64,000 bases of DNA from Basidiobolus meristosporus CBS 931.73 (GCA_002104905.1 MCFE01000159.1:1-64000); one strand, 5' to 3'. Positions 33,334-43,882 are shown, numbered from the stretch's first letter. Notes: generated from the sequence alone by a model not told the origin. Made by a program: numbers and translations.

Positions 33334-34596
33334 TTAATTTACATGCTCTCGGCTTTCTTTATCCTCCTTCTTGATCTCGTCATTCAGCTCCTGGAGCTCT
33401 TTAACGTACTGTTTAGTGAACACATCGAAGTAGTAGGTGCTTCCGTTCCACAAACTGATCAACGAGATTCCTAGTAGAAACACCGTATGAAGCCAGAAGT
33501 ACCGGTACAGCAGGACGGTTGGTAACATGGTGATGAGTGCATAGATCAGCTGCATCCCCATGAACGTGTAGACCTTGTACTTCTCCCCGAACACCGACGC
33601 CGTCTGGCTGATCTTCGATTTCCTATCCTCGAGCAACCACGTGATCGAGGTTGCCCTCTTCCCTTGGAAGACCTTCTCCTTTCGCCCAACCAATATGAAG
33701 ATATAGTATAGCATCTGCCATATGATATAGATCAGTAACGAGAATAGCATGGCGTCAACAAATCCAACCGGGTCTTCGATGCCATGGTTTCTCTGTTGAT
33801 TCGCGTAGGAGCCGTAGCGTTCCATCCGTTGCGCCGAGAGGGGTATTAGCCAGCGGATGGTGTAAAGGGTGAACGGAGGCGCGATGTGAATAAAGGTGGA
33901 GGTGGCTTTGTCCAGGGAGTGGAACACCAGGGAGTTCCTCCATGCCACTACAGCCCACAATATTGGCCCGTGAGACAGGCAAAAGGCCGCACTAAAGAAG
34001 TAGGCATTCTTTGGGAACACCCACAAATAAAGGATCACCAAGACATTCACAAAGTAGCACAGATCGAACACGAAGTAATGCCATGCTTTTGACTTGTAGA
34101 TCATAAACCGAACAAACACCAGGCCAACCGCCCAAAAGGTGTACCATTCCGGCAGCCAGGCAGGTATCCTTCCGACCAGATAGGCCACGGAGAAGATGTT
34201 GCTGACACCCAGGACAAAGGAGATCTTGTCCCGCAACCTGACCACGTTTTTCTCCTGCCATTTACGGGCCATCTTTTCCCGCTGCTCCACCAGCTTGATC
34301 TTTTTCTGGAGGCGCTCGCGGGATTCCTTGTCTAGCTTGGCCTTCTTCAGGAGGTTGTTGTAGGTAACGTCGAGTTTTTTACTCCAGTCATTCCGCTTTG
34401 CCTGCATGACCTGTTTCGTGTGAAGCGGGATCTGGTTTACCAAGGCCAGAAGGAAATTGTCGAATAAAGAGAACTGCTCATCATCACACCAAATATCCTC
34501 CAGGTCCGCGTCTGATATGGAACTGATCGTTGGTGAGGGAGGGAACTGGCGGAGTTCCGTAACAGGCTTGTCTGGAAGGGGAGCTTTGTTTGGCAT
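33334..34596 (-). CDS. GPC1: Glycerophosphocholine acyltransferase 1 (DUF2838 family)
   Basis: A single-exon gene of 420 codons, close to the 432 of yeast Gpc1. The family acylates glycero-3-phosphocholine with acyl-CoA to give lysophosphatidylcholine, part of phosphatidylcholine remodelling in internal membranes. A soluble, charged N-terminus with a coiled-coil-like stretch (about 65-120) is followed by several membrane segments from 124 on. Family hallmarks are HYFVFDLCYF (173-182), LSHGP (207-211) and WRNSLVFHSLDKATSTFIH (219-237). The C-terminus is highly charged. The ATG at 34596 is the first in frame. The gene diverges from the next gene over about 275 bp, so the two may share a promoter. 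It is the first intact gene beyond the transposon block. The reaction is known from yeast; here it is inferred. Confidence 0.9.
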   Translation of the reverse strand: MPNKAPLPDKPVTELRQFPPSPTISSISDADLEDIWCDDEQFSLFDNFLLALVNQIPLHTKQVMQAKRNDWSKKLDVTYNNLLKKAKLDKESRERLQKKIKLVEQREKMARKWQEKNVVRLRDKISFVLGVSNIFSVAYLVGRIPAWLPEWYTFWAVGLVFVRFMIYKSKAWHYFVFDLCYFVNVLVILYLWVFPKNAYFFSAAFCLSHGPILWAVVAWRNSLVFHSLDKATSTFIHIAPPFTLYTIRWLIPLSAQRMERYGSYANQQRNHGIEDPVGFVDAMLFSLLIYIIWQMLYYIFILVGRKEKVFQGKRATSITWLLEDRKSKISQTASVFGEKYKVYTFMGMQLIYALITMLPTVLLYRYFWLHTVFLLGISLISLWNGSTYYFDVFTKQYVKELQELNDEIKKEDKESREHVN

Positions 34597-34820
34597 TGTG
34601 TGATGGCAGCCTGTTGGTAAGCCATGGTGCCAAATGTAACGATCCCAGCCTCATGCAACCCCCTCCTTTAGAATCGGCCAATTAGCTTCCATGAGCCCAG
34701 AATCCATCTGAATTACGTGTTACCATGTGTAGCACTCACCATGGTAACTGGATTAGGATATCGGGCAATCTCGGCTAGGCAGTAGAGGGATGTTCGGTCA
34801 AAAGCGATAACCTCGAAATT

Positions 34821-34827
34821 ATAAAAA
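34821..34827 (+). promoter_or_regulatory. TATA box upstream of the 34872 gene
   Basis: tataaaa lies 45 bp upstream of the ATG at 34872, within the intergenic stretch shared with GPC1. Confidence 0.5.
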
Positions 34828-34871
34828 CAAGCATCGCCGCTCTCGAAATACAACATCCGATTCCCTGCAGC

Positions 34872-35585
34872 ATGTTCCGTAGAAAACTGTTTACCATCCC
34901 GCTTTATGCCGCCTCGGCGGTAGGCGTCGGTGCCGTATCTGCCGGCGTATATTATCACCAGAGTGCCCTTAAGAAAGTCGAGGAATTCCCGGGGGTGCCA
35001 TCCTGGAGTTCACTGCGCTCCCTGAAAGGCCCACTGAATAGCAAGACGGCTGAAGAGCAAATCTATCTCGATTCATTCAGTATCCAGGTCCCCCAATCGC
35101 AGCTATCCATCCCTCGTTCAGCCGCCGATAGAGACGCATTGCTGAACAGCTATGCTCGCGCATTTTACACGTCCCCAGTGTTCAAATTGGAAAGGCTTCT
35201 TCTTGGTTGGTTCAAATCCTCCACCCAGACCCCGCCAGAGACGGACAAAGATATCCTCGCCAAGAAATTCCAGGTTGGCGATGTCGTTGCGGTGGAGACC
35301 TACACGGTTGTCAAGCGTGATTCCAACCAGGTGGAGTTCAAGTTTAGCTTACAGAAAGACGTGATTGACGGGACCAGTTGGTTAGCTGTCCAGGAGCCGG
35401 AGACAGAAGACGGGGCCTACACCTTTTGGTTCGGCACGGCCATCTATCCGGCGGCCGAGGAGCTGGCAGAATTCGAAAGTCGATTCAAATCGGATAATTT
35501 CGAAGCCCGTTTCCACAAATTGTACTCCCGTGTATTGATCGATATGGCAGTCAAAAAGCTTGCCTCCATGTATCCATCCGCCTAA
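34872..35585 (+). CDS. Uncharacterised membrane-anchored protein
   Basis: A single exon of 237 codons. An N-terminal basic stretch (MFRRK) and a hydrophobic segment at about 6-28 could be a signal anchor or a mitochondrial inner-membrane anchor. The remainder looks soluble and compact. Motifs I can see are YARAFYTSPVFKLERLLLG (about 94-112), VGDVVAVETYTVVKR, and a late GTSWLAVQ...FWFGTAIYP. The spacing is reminiscent of bacterial DUF2867-like or lipocalin-like uncharacterised proteins, but this is a weak impression. The start at 34872 is preceded by a TATA box. Function is unknown; lipid or cofactor handling would be speculation. Confidence 0.8.
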   Translation: MFRRKLFTIPLYAASAVGVGAVSAGVYYHQSALKKVEEFPGVPSWSSLRSLKGPLNSKTAEEQIYLDSFSIQVPQSQLSIPRSAADRDALLNSYARAFYTSPVFKLERLLLGWFKSSTQTPPETDKDILAKKFQVGDVVAVETYTVVKRDSNQVEFKFSLQKDVIDGTSWLAVQEPETEDGAYTFWFGTAIYPAAEELAEFESRFKSDNFEARFHKLYSRVLIDMAVKKLASMYPSA

Positions 35586-36128
35586 TGCTCAATAAAATCC
35601 ATTCGGCTCGCACCCACATCATAGTTGCTCCTCTCGTGTTTCCCCACCAGTACCATGGGAATATGATGGCAGCGATACATGTGGCCGACCAGATTCAAAG
35701 ATGTGTATATAGGTACATATAGTTAGTAGTGATGTGATATTCCCACCCGAGATACATGAGGCAAGAGTCGGGATCAGTTCGGAGATGATCAACGCCTGAG
35801 AATAAGGATAGTGCCCAGTGCGAATAGATCATGCTTATGGGTTATCCACGCATGCTGTGTTAGTATGAATGTTTATCTGGAATGCACCACACCGCACTAC
35901 ACCAAGCCACCTATCCGCATACTTTGACTAGTGTCTATGGGTTTGTTTGCTCAGGCTGATCATGATGTCAATGGGTGCGTAGCAATCGGATTTTTCCCGC
36001 AACAATATGCATACTGGGGGACCATCTGCATGCAAAGCTCGCATGGAGAGTTGGTTAACAATGCCAAAGAGTGTCTATAAATTAGAGTGTCTCTGGTGCT
36101 ATCCGGCATCCATCCATAACACAACCAA
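35586..36128. other. Intergenic region with the SCP1 promoter
   Basis: No open frame of note. A tataaa box lies at 36076-36081, 48 bp upstream of the SCP1 ATG. Confidence 0.6.
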
Positions 36129-36845
36129 ATGAAATCACAAGTAACACTCGCTCTCCTTGCTTTCGCCACTGCGCTCGCTCAAAACAACGGACAAGCCATG
36201 CAAGGTAAGTGTTTCCGGGAAACGCGCTGCGCTTCGGTGGGTTGGTGACAGATTTGCTAAATTTAAACGACAGGTTGCATGTCGAAGTGTGATGAGGAGA
36301 GCTCTACGTGGGTCAACTGTGCCGCAGAGTGTATGGGGGTTCCACATCCCACCACCAGAGATGGTAGGTTCTGTTCTCTTACTGGCCAATTGCGCCGGAT
36401 GCCCTGCAGAAACACTCACTAATGTAATCTCAATCCAACACTCGTGATTGTAGTCCAAGATACTAGAGATTGTTTCAATAATTGTGACCAGAATGATGGC
36501 GGGTGTCAGAGTGAGTGCATTAAAACGCACTTCGTTGGGGATGCTAATGCAAAGAATGATTCTTCTGCCCAGTCGACTAGCACAAGTGGCGCTACTCCTA
36601 CCACCGGTGTGGAGGATCCGGACGCTACTACAACCTCCCTCTCGGTAGCCAGTACCAATAAATCGGTTACGAACACTGCGAACCAGAGTTCGACGGGTTT
36701 ATCCACCAAGCCATCGAGCACAGTGACACCTACTGGAATAAGTAGATCCGCCTCAAATACCCTGTCAAGTGGAACAGCGCTAAACAAGATGATCATAGTT
36801 AGTGCGGGATTACTCCTAAGTGGTCTGATACAAATGCAGTGGTAA
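36129..36845 (+). CDS. Small secreted cysteine-rich, GPI-type protein SCP1
   Basis: Three exons: 36129-36204, 36274-36363 and 36454-36845 (185 residues). The signal peptide is MKSQVTLALLAFATALA, cleaved before QNNG. The second exon encodes CMSKCDEESSTWVNCAAEC, that is CX3C-X9-CX3C; the third begins with CFNNCDQNDGGCQSEC, CX3C-X6-CX3C. A Ser/Thr-rich stalk of about 90 residues follows, then a hydrophobic tail (MIIVSAGLLLSGLI) with small residues just before it, as in GPI-anchor signals. Splice sites are GT-AG, and both introns interrupt a codon after its first base. It lies upstream of the alcohol oxidase pair. The family is unknown to me; a cell-wall or surface protein is inferred from the topology only. 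It is not CFEM, because there is no CxC. Confidence 0.85.
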
Positions 36846-37316
36846 ATAGTATCGAGAAGGTAACAAGAGAAACAAAGTAGATGTGCCAGAATATACCACT
36901 TTCAAGGAAGAGTAGACAGAAGGATATACTTAGTACCAGAATGAACCTCCCCATTTCTATAGCTAACCCGAAGTGTTGCTTCTACTTCACTGCAGAATCA
37001 AACTCACTGATCTATATATATATACCACCATGTGATACCCATTTTAATTTTTAAACAATGGAGCAAGTAGTAAGCGCTGTTATGGAATTTAGTACAGACA
37101 GCCAACACGACCCATACTCCCAGTGCTGATCACTTTATTTGGAATAAATATGGCACGAGAAATCTGACGTACTCGCCTTCAGATTCAATATCCAAGCCAA
37201 TGTGATGCGCGATGCCACCTTACGGGATCTCCAGGTACACCGAGTTTCTATACAATGGATGAATATCAGGTTAGCTATAAATACAGTTTTCTGGGCATCA
37301 CCAGAAATTCAACACC
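36846..37316. other. Intergenic region with promoter of the oxidase pseudogene
   Basis: No gene is seen. A tataaa at 37276-37281 lies 41 bp before the ATG at 37317, the same distance as in the intact twin. Confidence 0.6.
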
Positions 37317-39482
37317 ATGTCTCTAGCTATGTTCAATGAAAAAGGCCATTTCTGTTTTCCCAAGGAAGTAGCCCCTCAGCTCAGCGATGAAGAATGGTCG
37401 ACATTCCGAGTCCTCCTGGACACCTTTACTCCCGGGCTAACTTTAAACCAATGCAAAACTGTAGTCAAGAGCCACCCGCAGCTTCCTAAAGATAAGGCCC
37501 AATGCTTTCTTAGGGCTCCGGTCAGCAGTTGGGTGACTAGGGAGTTTGTGGATTTAAAGCTATCCACCAGGAGTAAAGCAAAGTCAAACAACCTGAAGCA
37601 GACTCTACACTTGTTGAGCTCCTCAACCACCGCATTACCGATGACTGGTCATATCACGCCATTTACAAAACGCTCCTGAGAGCAACGCGAGGTAGCAGTA
37701 CAGAAATGGGCTCTTAGCAGCATTAATACTTTCAAGACCATGTATAATTTATTAGGAGGCCTGTGCATCAATCTTACCTACTCTCAGCCAGCCTTTGGTA
37801 AAGAGTTTATTTATTGGTCAGCCAGTGGTTACCCTGGCCCCGATCCTCTCAGAGACACTAAGAGATTGTCGCTGAGTCTGAACGAGTACCAGTTCTTGGA
37901 AGTCCCCGCTCAAGGGGCCACTCTGGAGTACGACGTGGTGGTTGTGGGAACCGGGGCTGGAGGTGGGGTTGTGGCCGGAAGACTCGCTTCTGCCGGCTTG
38001 AAGGTGCTGGTACTGGAGAAAGGGCAGTTCTACAGCATGGACCAGCTTCCCTTGACCGAGGCTGAGTCCTATCACTATCTGTTTGAGGGCAATGGCTCAG
38101 TAGTCAGTGAGGATGGTGGGCTGACATTACTGGCCGGCTCTACGTTTGGCGGTGGTACGCAGGTAAATTGGTCGGCTTCTCTAGCACCACCCCACTATGT
38201 GAGAGAAGAATGGTCTCGTGAATACGGCCTATCCTTCTTCGAGAGCGCACAATTTCAACGCAATATCGAAGCCGTAAGCAAGAGACTTGGTGTTTCGGAA
38301 GCACATATCCAACACAACTTGGCCAATGAAGCGCTGCTGATTGGAGCCAAGCGACTTGGATATCCTACTGGCAACATTCCTCAGAACACAGCCAATAGAC
38401 ATCATGATTGTGGCTGGTGCACGTTTGGCTGCTCGAACGGGGGCAAACAGAGCACGACGGTAACGTGGCTACAAGATGCTCAGCAGCATGGAGCTCACTT
38501 TGCGGTGAACTGCCAGGTGAAGCAAGTGATAATCAAGGACGGAAGGGCCGAAGGAGTCATTGCGCATGTGAATGGATCCCCTCTTGTGGTCAAAGCCAAG
38601 CGAGTAGTGGTTTCAGCAGGTGCACTGAACAGCCCTTTGATCCTTGAGCGATCCGGACTCAGGAACAAGAATATCGGACGTCATCTGCGTGTTCATCCCG
38701 TGTACATAGCCAGCGGTTACTTCCCCGATATCACGATTGACCAGTTTAGTGGAAGTATCATGACTGCGATCACAGGTGTTGCCGACCGTCGAAAAGGCAC
38801 CGGGTACGGAACAAAGATTGAGATCCTCGCAGGGCATCCAGTTCTGGGATGCTTCTTGAGATCTTGGAGGTCTGGGTAGAGCCACAAAATAAGCATGCTG
38901 ACATTGAGGAACCAAATAACTGTGGCCATTTTGATCCGAGACAAAGATAACGTGGCCCGGGTGTTTGCCGACAAAGAAGCACAAAAGCCGTGTGTCGAGT
39001 TTTCCCTGGGCAAGTTCGATGCAGAATCGGGGGTAGAAGGTGTTCAGGCGGCCACTAAGATCTTGGTTGCTCTTGGAGCCCAGGAGGTGGAGGTCCCGTT
39101 CCCTGGGATGAAGCCATTTGTTGCTGAGTATACAGAGGTCCCATCGGGAGATGATTCCGTTTTCCCCAACGTTGAGCTCAAGGATTCTGCGAAATTGGCC
39201 CAATTCCTCGACAAGATGAGTCGTACCAATTTCAAACAGCTGTCACCCATGTCAGCTACTGCTCATATCATGGGCTCATGTCGCATGGGAACCTCGCCTA
39301 AGGTATCGGTTGTGAATCCCAAGGGTGAGACATGGGAAACAAAAGGACTATATGTCGCGGATGCAAGTGTGTTCCCAACGTCAAGTGGGGTCAATCCCAT
39401 GATCACCATACAATCGGTTGCGTACTCGATTGCTGAGTTCATTAAGGAAGATTTATTTCAATCTCATGAGTCCAAGCTCTAA
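37317..39482 (+). pseudogene. Long-chain fatty alcohol oxidase, tandem copy with two nonsense codons
   Basis: This copy is colinear with the intact gene 39817-41982 at a constant offset of 2500 bp and has no indels. Two in-frame stops break it: TGA at 37677-37679, where the twin has TCA (Ser), and TAG at 38877-38879, where the twin has GAG (Glu). All three open pieces (37317-37679, to 38879, and to 39482) are in the same frame, and the C-terminus still reads SKL. From 37761 to 38805 I count only two differences from the twin (38048 and 38495), whereas both flanks are clearly diverged. No intron that would skip the stops is apparent. It could be a recent pseudogene, a read-through gene, or assembly error at two bases; the first is simplest. 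Confidence 0.88.
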
Positions 39483-39816
39483 TTGATGGCTGATTTACCA
39501 CTCTACTCGAGATGAGAAGCTGAGGCTTATGATCCAATATATATAAATTGCCTTTATGAATCATACGTATATATACCGATTATGTCCATTAAACCAACCA
39601 CCTATTGACCATCCTGATCAATCCAGTCAAAGCACCATCGTCAGCCAACTCATGTTTCATTTACCGCACGACCATGATACAGCCTTAGATAAGCTGATAT
39701 ACTTTCCTATGGTTTTGGGACGGGCTATTGAGGTGCGGGGATCTATGCCGTTTACGATTGATTTTTGGTGATCACTATAAATTGAAGGATTCCCATCAAA
39801 GTCAGAGATATTCGCC
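39483..39816. promoter_or_regulatory. Short promoter region of the intact alcohol oxidase
   Basis: This is 334 bp between the two oxidase copies. A tataaa at 39776-39781 lies 41 bp upstream of the ATG at 39817. Confidence 0.55.
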
Positions 39817-41982
39817 ATGGCTTTGGTCACTTATGATGAGAAAGGCAGATTCGCATTTCCAAGTGAAGTCACCCCCCTGTTGACCGATGAAGAGTGGTCA
39901 ACATTCCAAGTCCTTCTGGACACTTTCACTCCAGAATTAACTATGAAGCAGTGCGACAGGATACTTGAGAACCACCCGCAATTTCGTAACGATAACGCTC
40001 AACGCTTCCTCAGGACCCCAGCCAGTATTTGGGTTACCCGGCAGTATGCGGACCTGAAACTATCCAGCTTGAGTAAACAGAAAGTGAAGGATTTAAAAAA
40101 TATCCTGCACTATCTGAACTCCTCGGCTGCCTCGCTGTTTCTAACCGGCCATATTTCGCCATTTACGAAGCTCTCCTCAGAGCAACGTGAGCTGACCATC
40201 CAAAAATGGGCCGTCAGCAGCCTTGGAACTTTTCGAACTCTGTATAATACGTTGGGGTGTCTGTGCATCAATCTTACCTACTCTCAGCCAGCCTTTGGTA
40301 AAGAGTTTATTTATTGGTCAGCCAGTGGTTACCCTGGCCCCGATCCTCTCAGAGACACTAAGAGATTGTCGCTGAGTCTGAACGAGTACCAGTTCTTGGA
40401 AGTCCCCGCTCAAGGGGCCACTCTGGAGTACGACGTGGTGGTTGTGGGAACCGGGGCTGGAGGTGGGGTTGTGGCCGGAAGACTCGCTTCTGCCGGCTTG
40501 AAGGTGCTGGTACTGGAGAAAGGGCAGTTCTACAGCATGGACCAGCTCCCCTTGACCGAGGCTGAGTCCTATCACTATCTGTTTGAGGGCAATGGCTCAG
40601 TAGTCAGTGAGGATGGTGGGCTGACATTACTGGCCGGCTCTACGTTTGGCGGTGGTACGCAGGTAAATTGGTCGGCTTCTCTAGCACCACCCCACTATGT
40701 GAGAGAAGAATGGTCTCGTGAATACGGCCTATCCTTCTTCGAGAGCGCACAATTTCAACGCAATATCGAAGCCGTAAGCAAGAGACTTGGTGTTTCGGAA
40801 GCACATATCCAACACAACTTGGCCAATGAAGCGCTGCTGATTGGAGCCAAGCGACTTGGATATCCTACTGGCAACATTCCTCAGAACACAGCCAATAGAC
40901 ATCATGATTGTGGCTGGTGCACGTTTGGCTGCTCGAACGGGGGCAAACAGAGCACGACGGTAACGTGGCTACAAGATGCTCAGCAGCATGGAGCCCACTT
41001 TGCGGTGAACTGCCAGGTGAAGCAAGTGATAATCAAGGACGGAAGGGCCGAAGGAGTCATTGCGCATGTGAATGGATCCCCTCTTGTGGTCAAAGCCAAG
41101 CGAGTAGTGGTTTCAGCAGGTGCACTGAACAGCCCTTTGATCCTTGAGCGATCCGGACTCAGGAACAAGAATATCGGACGTCATCTGCGTGTTCATCCCG
41201 TGTACATAGCCAGCGGTTACTTCCCCGATATCACGATTGACCAGTTTAGTGGAAGTATCATGACTGCGATCACAGGTGTTGCCGACCGTCGAAAAGGCAC
41301 CGGGTATGGAGCCAAGCTTGAGATCCCCACAGGGCATCCAGTCCTGGGATGCTTCCTGAAATCCTGGAGGTCTGGGGAGAGCCACAAGACGAACATGTTG
41401 ACATTGCGAAACCAAGTCTCGGTGATCACACTGATCCGGGATAAGGATAGCGTGGCCCGAGTGTTTGCCGACAAAGAAACACAAAAGCCGTGTGTCGAGT
41501 TTTCCCTGGGCAAGTTCGACGCGGAGTCCGGAGTAGATGGTATCGAGGCAGTAGTGAAAATTCTGATCGCTGCTGGGGCCAAGAAAGTGGAGGTCCCGTT
41601 CCCTGGGATGAAGCCATTTGTTGCTGAGCATACAGAGGTCCCATCGGGAGATGATTCCGTTTTCCCCAACGTTGAGCTCAAGGATCCTGCGAAATTGACC
41701 CAATTCCTTGATGAGATACGTCGCACGAAGGCTAAGCAGCTATCCCCTATGGTTGGCTCTGCTCATCAAATGGGCACTTGTCGCATGGGAACCTCGTCTA
41801 AGGTATCGGTTGTGAATCCCAAGGGTGAGACATGGGAAACAAAAGGACTATATGTCGCGGATGCAAGCGTATTCCCTACACCAAGTGGGGTCAATCCCAT
41901 GATCACCATACAATCGGTTGCGTACTCGATTGCTGAATTCATCAAAGAGGACGTATTCCATATCAAAGGCTCCAAGCTCTAA
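39817..41982 (+). CDS. FAO1: Long-chain fatty alcohol oxidase, GMC family, peroxisomal
   Basis: A single-exon gene of 721 codons. Family members oxidise long-chain alcohols to aldehydes with O2, giving H2O2, and act in alkane/fatty-acid omega-oxidation. The FAD dinucleotide-binding motif is VVVVGTGAGGGVVAGRL (207-223), with acidic E234. A cysteine cluster CGWCTFGC (365-372) and SAGALNSPLILERSGL follow, as in fungal FAOs. The C-terminal GMC domain has SAHQMGTCRMG, with His650, and GVNPM, with Asn693, the expected catalytic pair. The last three residues are SKL, a canonical type 1 peroxisomal signal. A ~200-residue N-terminal region precedes the FAD fold, as is usual for FAOs. It is the working twin of 37317-39482 and the likely donor or recipient of a conversion tract. 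Substrate is inferred from the family. Confidence 0.93.
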   Translation: MALVTYDEKGRFAFPSEVTPLLTDEEWSTFQVLLDTFTPELTMKQCDRILENHPQFRNDNAQRFLRTPASIWVTRQYADLKLSSLSKQKVKDLKNILHYLNSSAASLFLTGHISPFTKLSSEQRELTIQKWAVSSLGTFRTLYNTLGCLCINLTYSQPAFGKEFIYWSASGYPGPDPLRDTKRLSLSLNEYQFLEVPAQGATLEYDVVVVGTGAGGGVVAGRLASAGLKVLVLEKGQFYSMDQLPLTEAESYHYLFEGNGSVVSEDGGLTLLAGSTFGGGTQVNWSASLAPPHYVREEWSREYGLSFFESAQFQRNIEAVSKRLGVSEAHIQHNLANEALLIGAKRLGYPTGNIPQNTANRHHDCGWCTFGCSNGGKQSTTVTWLQDAQQHGAHFAVNCQVKQVIIKDGRAEGVIAHVNGSPLVVKAKRVVVSAGALNSPLILERSGLRNKNIGRHLRVHPVYIASGYFPDITIDQFSGSIMTAITGVADRRKGTGYGAKLEIPTGHPVLGCFLKSWRSGESHKTNMLTLRNQVSVITLIRDKDSVARVFADKETQKPCVEFSLGKFDAESGVDGIEAVVKILIAAGAKKVEVPFPGMKPFVAEHTEVPSGDDSVFPNVELKDPAKLTQFLDEIRRTKAKQLSPMVGSAHQMGTCRMGTSSKVSVVNPKGETWETKGLYVADASVFPTPSGVNPMITIQSVAYSIAEFIKEDVFHIKGSKL

Positions 41983-42674
41983 CTAATTTATTTATGCCCC
42001 CAACTGTACCCCCCCCCCCTGAACTAACTAAATACTCGCCGATACATAGTCAATGAATAGTAAATTGTGTTTATACTGAAGGGGAAACGCCAAGAATGTG
42101 ACCTGAAAAGATGGGTATCGAGGGTTTTCAGCAAGGCTAATCGTAAGCTAAGGTTTTTGGTGCTCATCCAGCATATATTTTCCAGAATAGTTAGAGATTC
42201 TGAGCAACCAAAGCTGAAGCAGTGAGGTGATTTGGTGATCTTACTATTACCCACCACATTTGGTAGTAAATAGAGTCCGCAACAGTAACAACATGGGCTC
42301 GGTGGTCCCCCACATATGATGACAGTGTTTGACGAGGGTACATCATATATATGCAGTCTCAAACTTCAAGCAGTAAGGCTACAATCTAGAAACAAGCCCA
42401 ACTAGTTGTATGTTGCCCCCTCAAAGACCGACTTGGTATGCTTCGAAAAAGACCCCAACCCGTGCCGCATGCCTATTGATGTAGAGCTAACGATGGATCA
42501 ACTAAGCACATAGTTCGTATAATTTAACAAGCCAATGCACAAAGCAACACTGTAAACCATAGCATGTATCGGTCCGACGAATCCTTAGCTCGTGCTATAT
42601 AAACTTTAGGACTAGTGAATGAACATCACCAAGGAACTCGAGTTCACAGGAATACTTCTATTGAAAAGTTCAAT
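41983..42674. other. Intergenic region with the SCP2 promoter
   Basis: A C-homopolymer (about 42009-42019) follows the oxidase gene. A tatataaa at 42596-42603 lies about 72 bp upstream of the SCP2 ATG. No gene is evident. Confidence 0.6.
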
Positions 42675-43368
42675 ATGAAAAGTTGTCTTATCATTGTTTC
42701 GGTCGTTCTCTCCTCCGTTGTGGCTCAGGCAAATGGGAAAGCTGTTCAAGGTATGTGGATTGGGGGTGGACGAAGATGCTTCGGTATCATCCTTGGTTGC
42801 TCACCAGAATCAAATACTAGGATGTATCTTAATGTGTGATCAGGGAAGCCCAACATGGGTCAGCTGTGCTGCGGAGTGTATGAGAGCTCCACACCCTACC
42901 ACCAGAGATGGTGAGCGCTATTCATCTACACTTGCCCATTGTGGTAGGTAATTTGCTGGAGCACCTACTCATTAACCCTTCAATCCGACTCGCATGATTG
43001 CAGTGCAAGATACCAAAGACTGCTTCAATGAGTGTGATCAGAATGATGGAGGGTGTCAGAGTGACTGTATCAAGACACATTTTGTTGGCGGAGAAAATTC
43101 AATGAGCAAATCCACTGTTCAGCCGACCGACACAAATATTCCTACTTCTAAAAGTACCGAAGATTCTGTAGCTACCAACACCTCGCTCTCTACTAGCATC
43201 TCTAGCCAAAGTATGACTAGCGGAGCCACTAGGGCTTCGAATCCACCAACAACCACTGGACCAAGTCGGTCAGCCTCAGTCAATATATCAAGCGGAGAGA
43301 CAAGGAATCAGGTGGCTATGGTAACCACAGGATTACTATTAAGTGGCCTATTGTGGATGCAACATTAG
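42675..43368 (+). CDS. Small secreted cysteine-rich, GPI-type protein SCP2
   Basis: Exons 42675-42750, 42821-42910 and 43004-43368 (176 residues). The signal peptide is MKSCLIIVSVVLSSVVAQA. The first cysteine module is CILMCDQGSPTWVSCAAEC and the second CFNECDQNDGGCQSDC, then IKTHFVGG as in SCP1. A Ser/Thr-rich stalk and a C-terminal hydrophobic segment (VAMVTTGLLLSGLLWM) follow. It is the closest relative of SCP1 in the window, sharing APHPTTRD between the modules. The acceptor chosen for exon 2 (ctag before gatgtatc) is the one that preserves both the 90-nt exon length and the CX3C pair; a downstream cag would lose the first two cysteines. Confidence 0.85.
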
Positions 43369-43665
43369 ACAAGCATGGAGAAAAGATCGACGTTCTAAAA
43401 TAGTTCAGCTTTGAAAATGCAGAATATATACCAATAAACACATATCTTTCTTCATGCACAACAGTGTAGGAATACATGGTAAAGGTGTCAAAATGGAGCA
43501 TTGCTTATAGAATATGCATAGTCTGCTCAGTTTTCGTGTCTATCTCTGGCATATCCAGAGCTCAGATTACGTGAAATTCCTACTACACCCCGTGCTTGGG
43601 CACCCCACCCCAAGCTTAAGGTGCTACTTACATAATCGGTGCAGCACTCCATCCCTCGTATCTGT
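43369..43665. other. Intergenic, no gene seen
   Basis: The 120-codon frame 43514-43876 overlaps the conserved SCP3 promoter and is not supported as coding. Confidence 0.5.
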
Positions 43666-43882
43666 GATAATTCCCCTCGCTTGGCATTGTGGCATCAACT
43701 GCGGTGAGTGTGGAGATTCACACCTCAACTTGTTGGTTCCCGCCTCCTGTTTCTACCTTCAGTCTGGCTCCACCGCTGCTACCGAATATAAACCCCAAGG
43801 GGACTCAATTCAATCACCATCACGACAGCAACAATACTGCTCCTGCTACTTTACCAAGACTCTCCGTACATCCTAACCCAAG
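43666..43882 (+). promoter_or_regulatory. SCP3 promoter, duplicated in inverted form at SCP4
   Basis: From gtgataattcccctcgcttg to the ATG this stretch is homologous to the complement of 46439-46665. Shared elements are the tgataattcccctcgctt block, gagtgtggagattcacacc, cagtctggctccaccg, and a tataaa at 43787-43792 followed by ccaaggggactca. The CCCCT/AGGGG boxes resemble fungal stress-response elements, which is suggestive only. Confidence 0.65.

Noticed and set aside
43514-43876. 120-codon open frame upstream of SCP3
   Set aside because: It overlaps the promoter block conserved at SCP4, where the frame is not kept.
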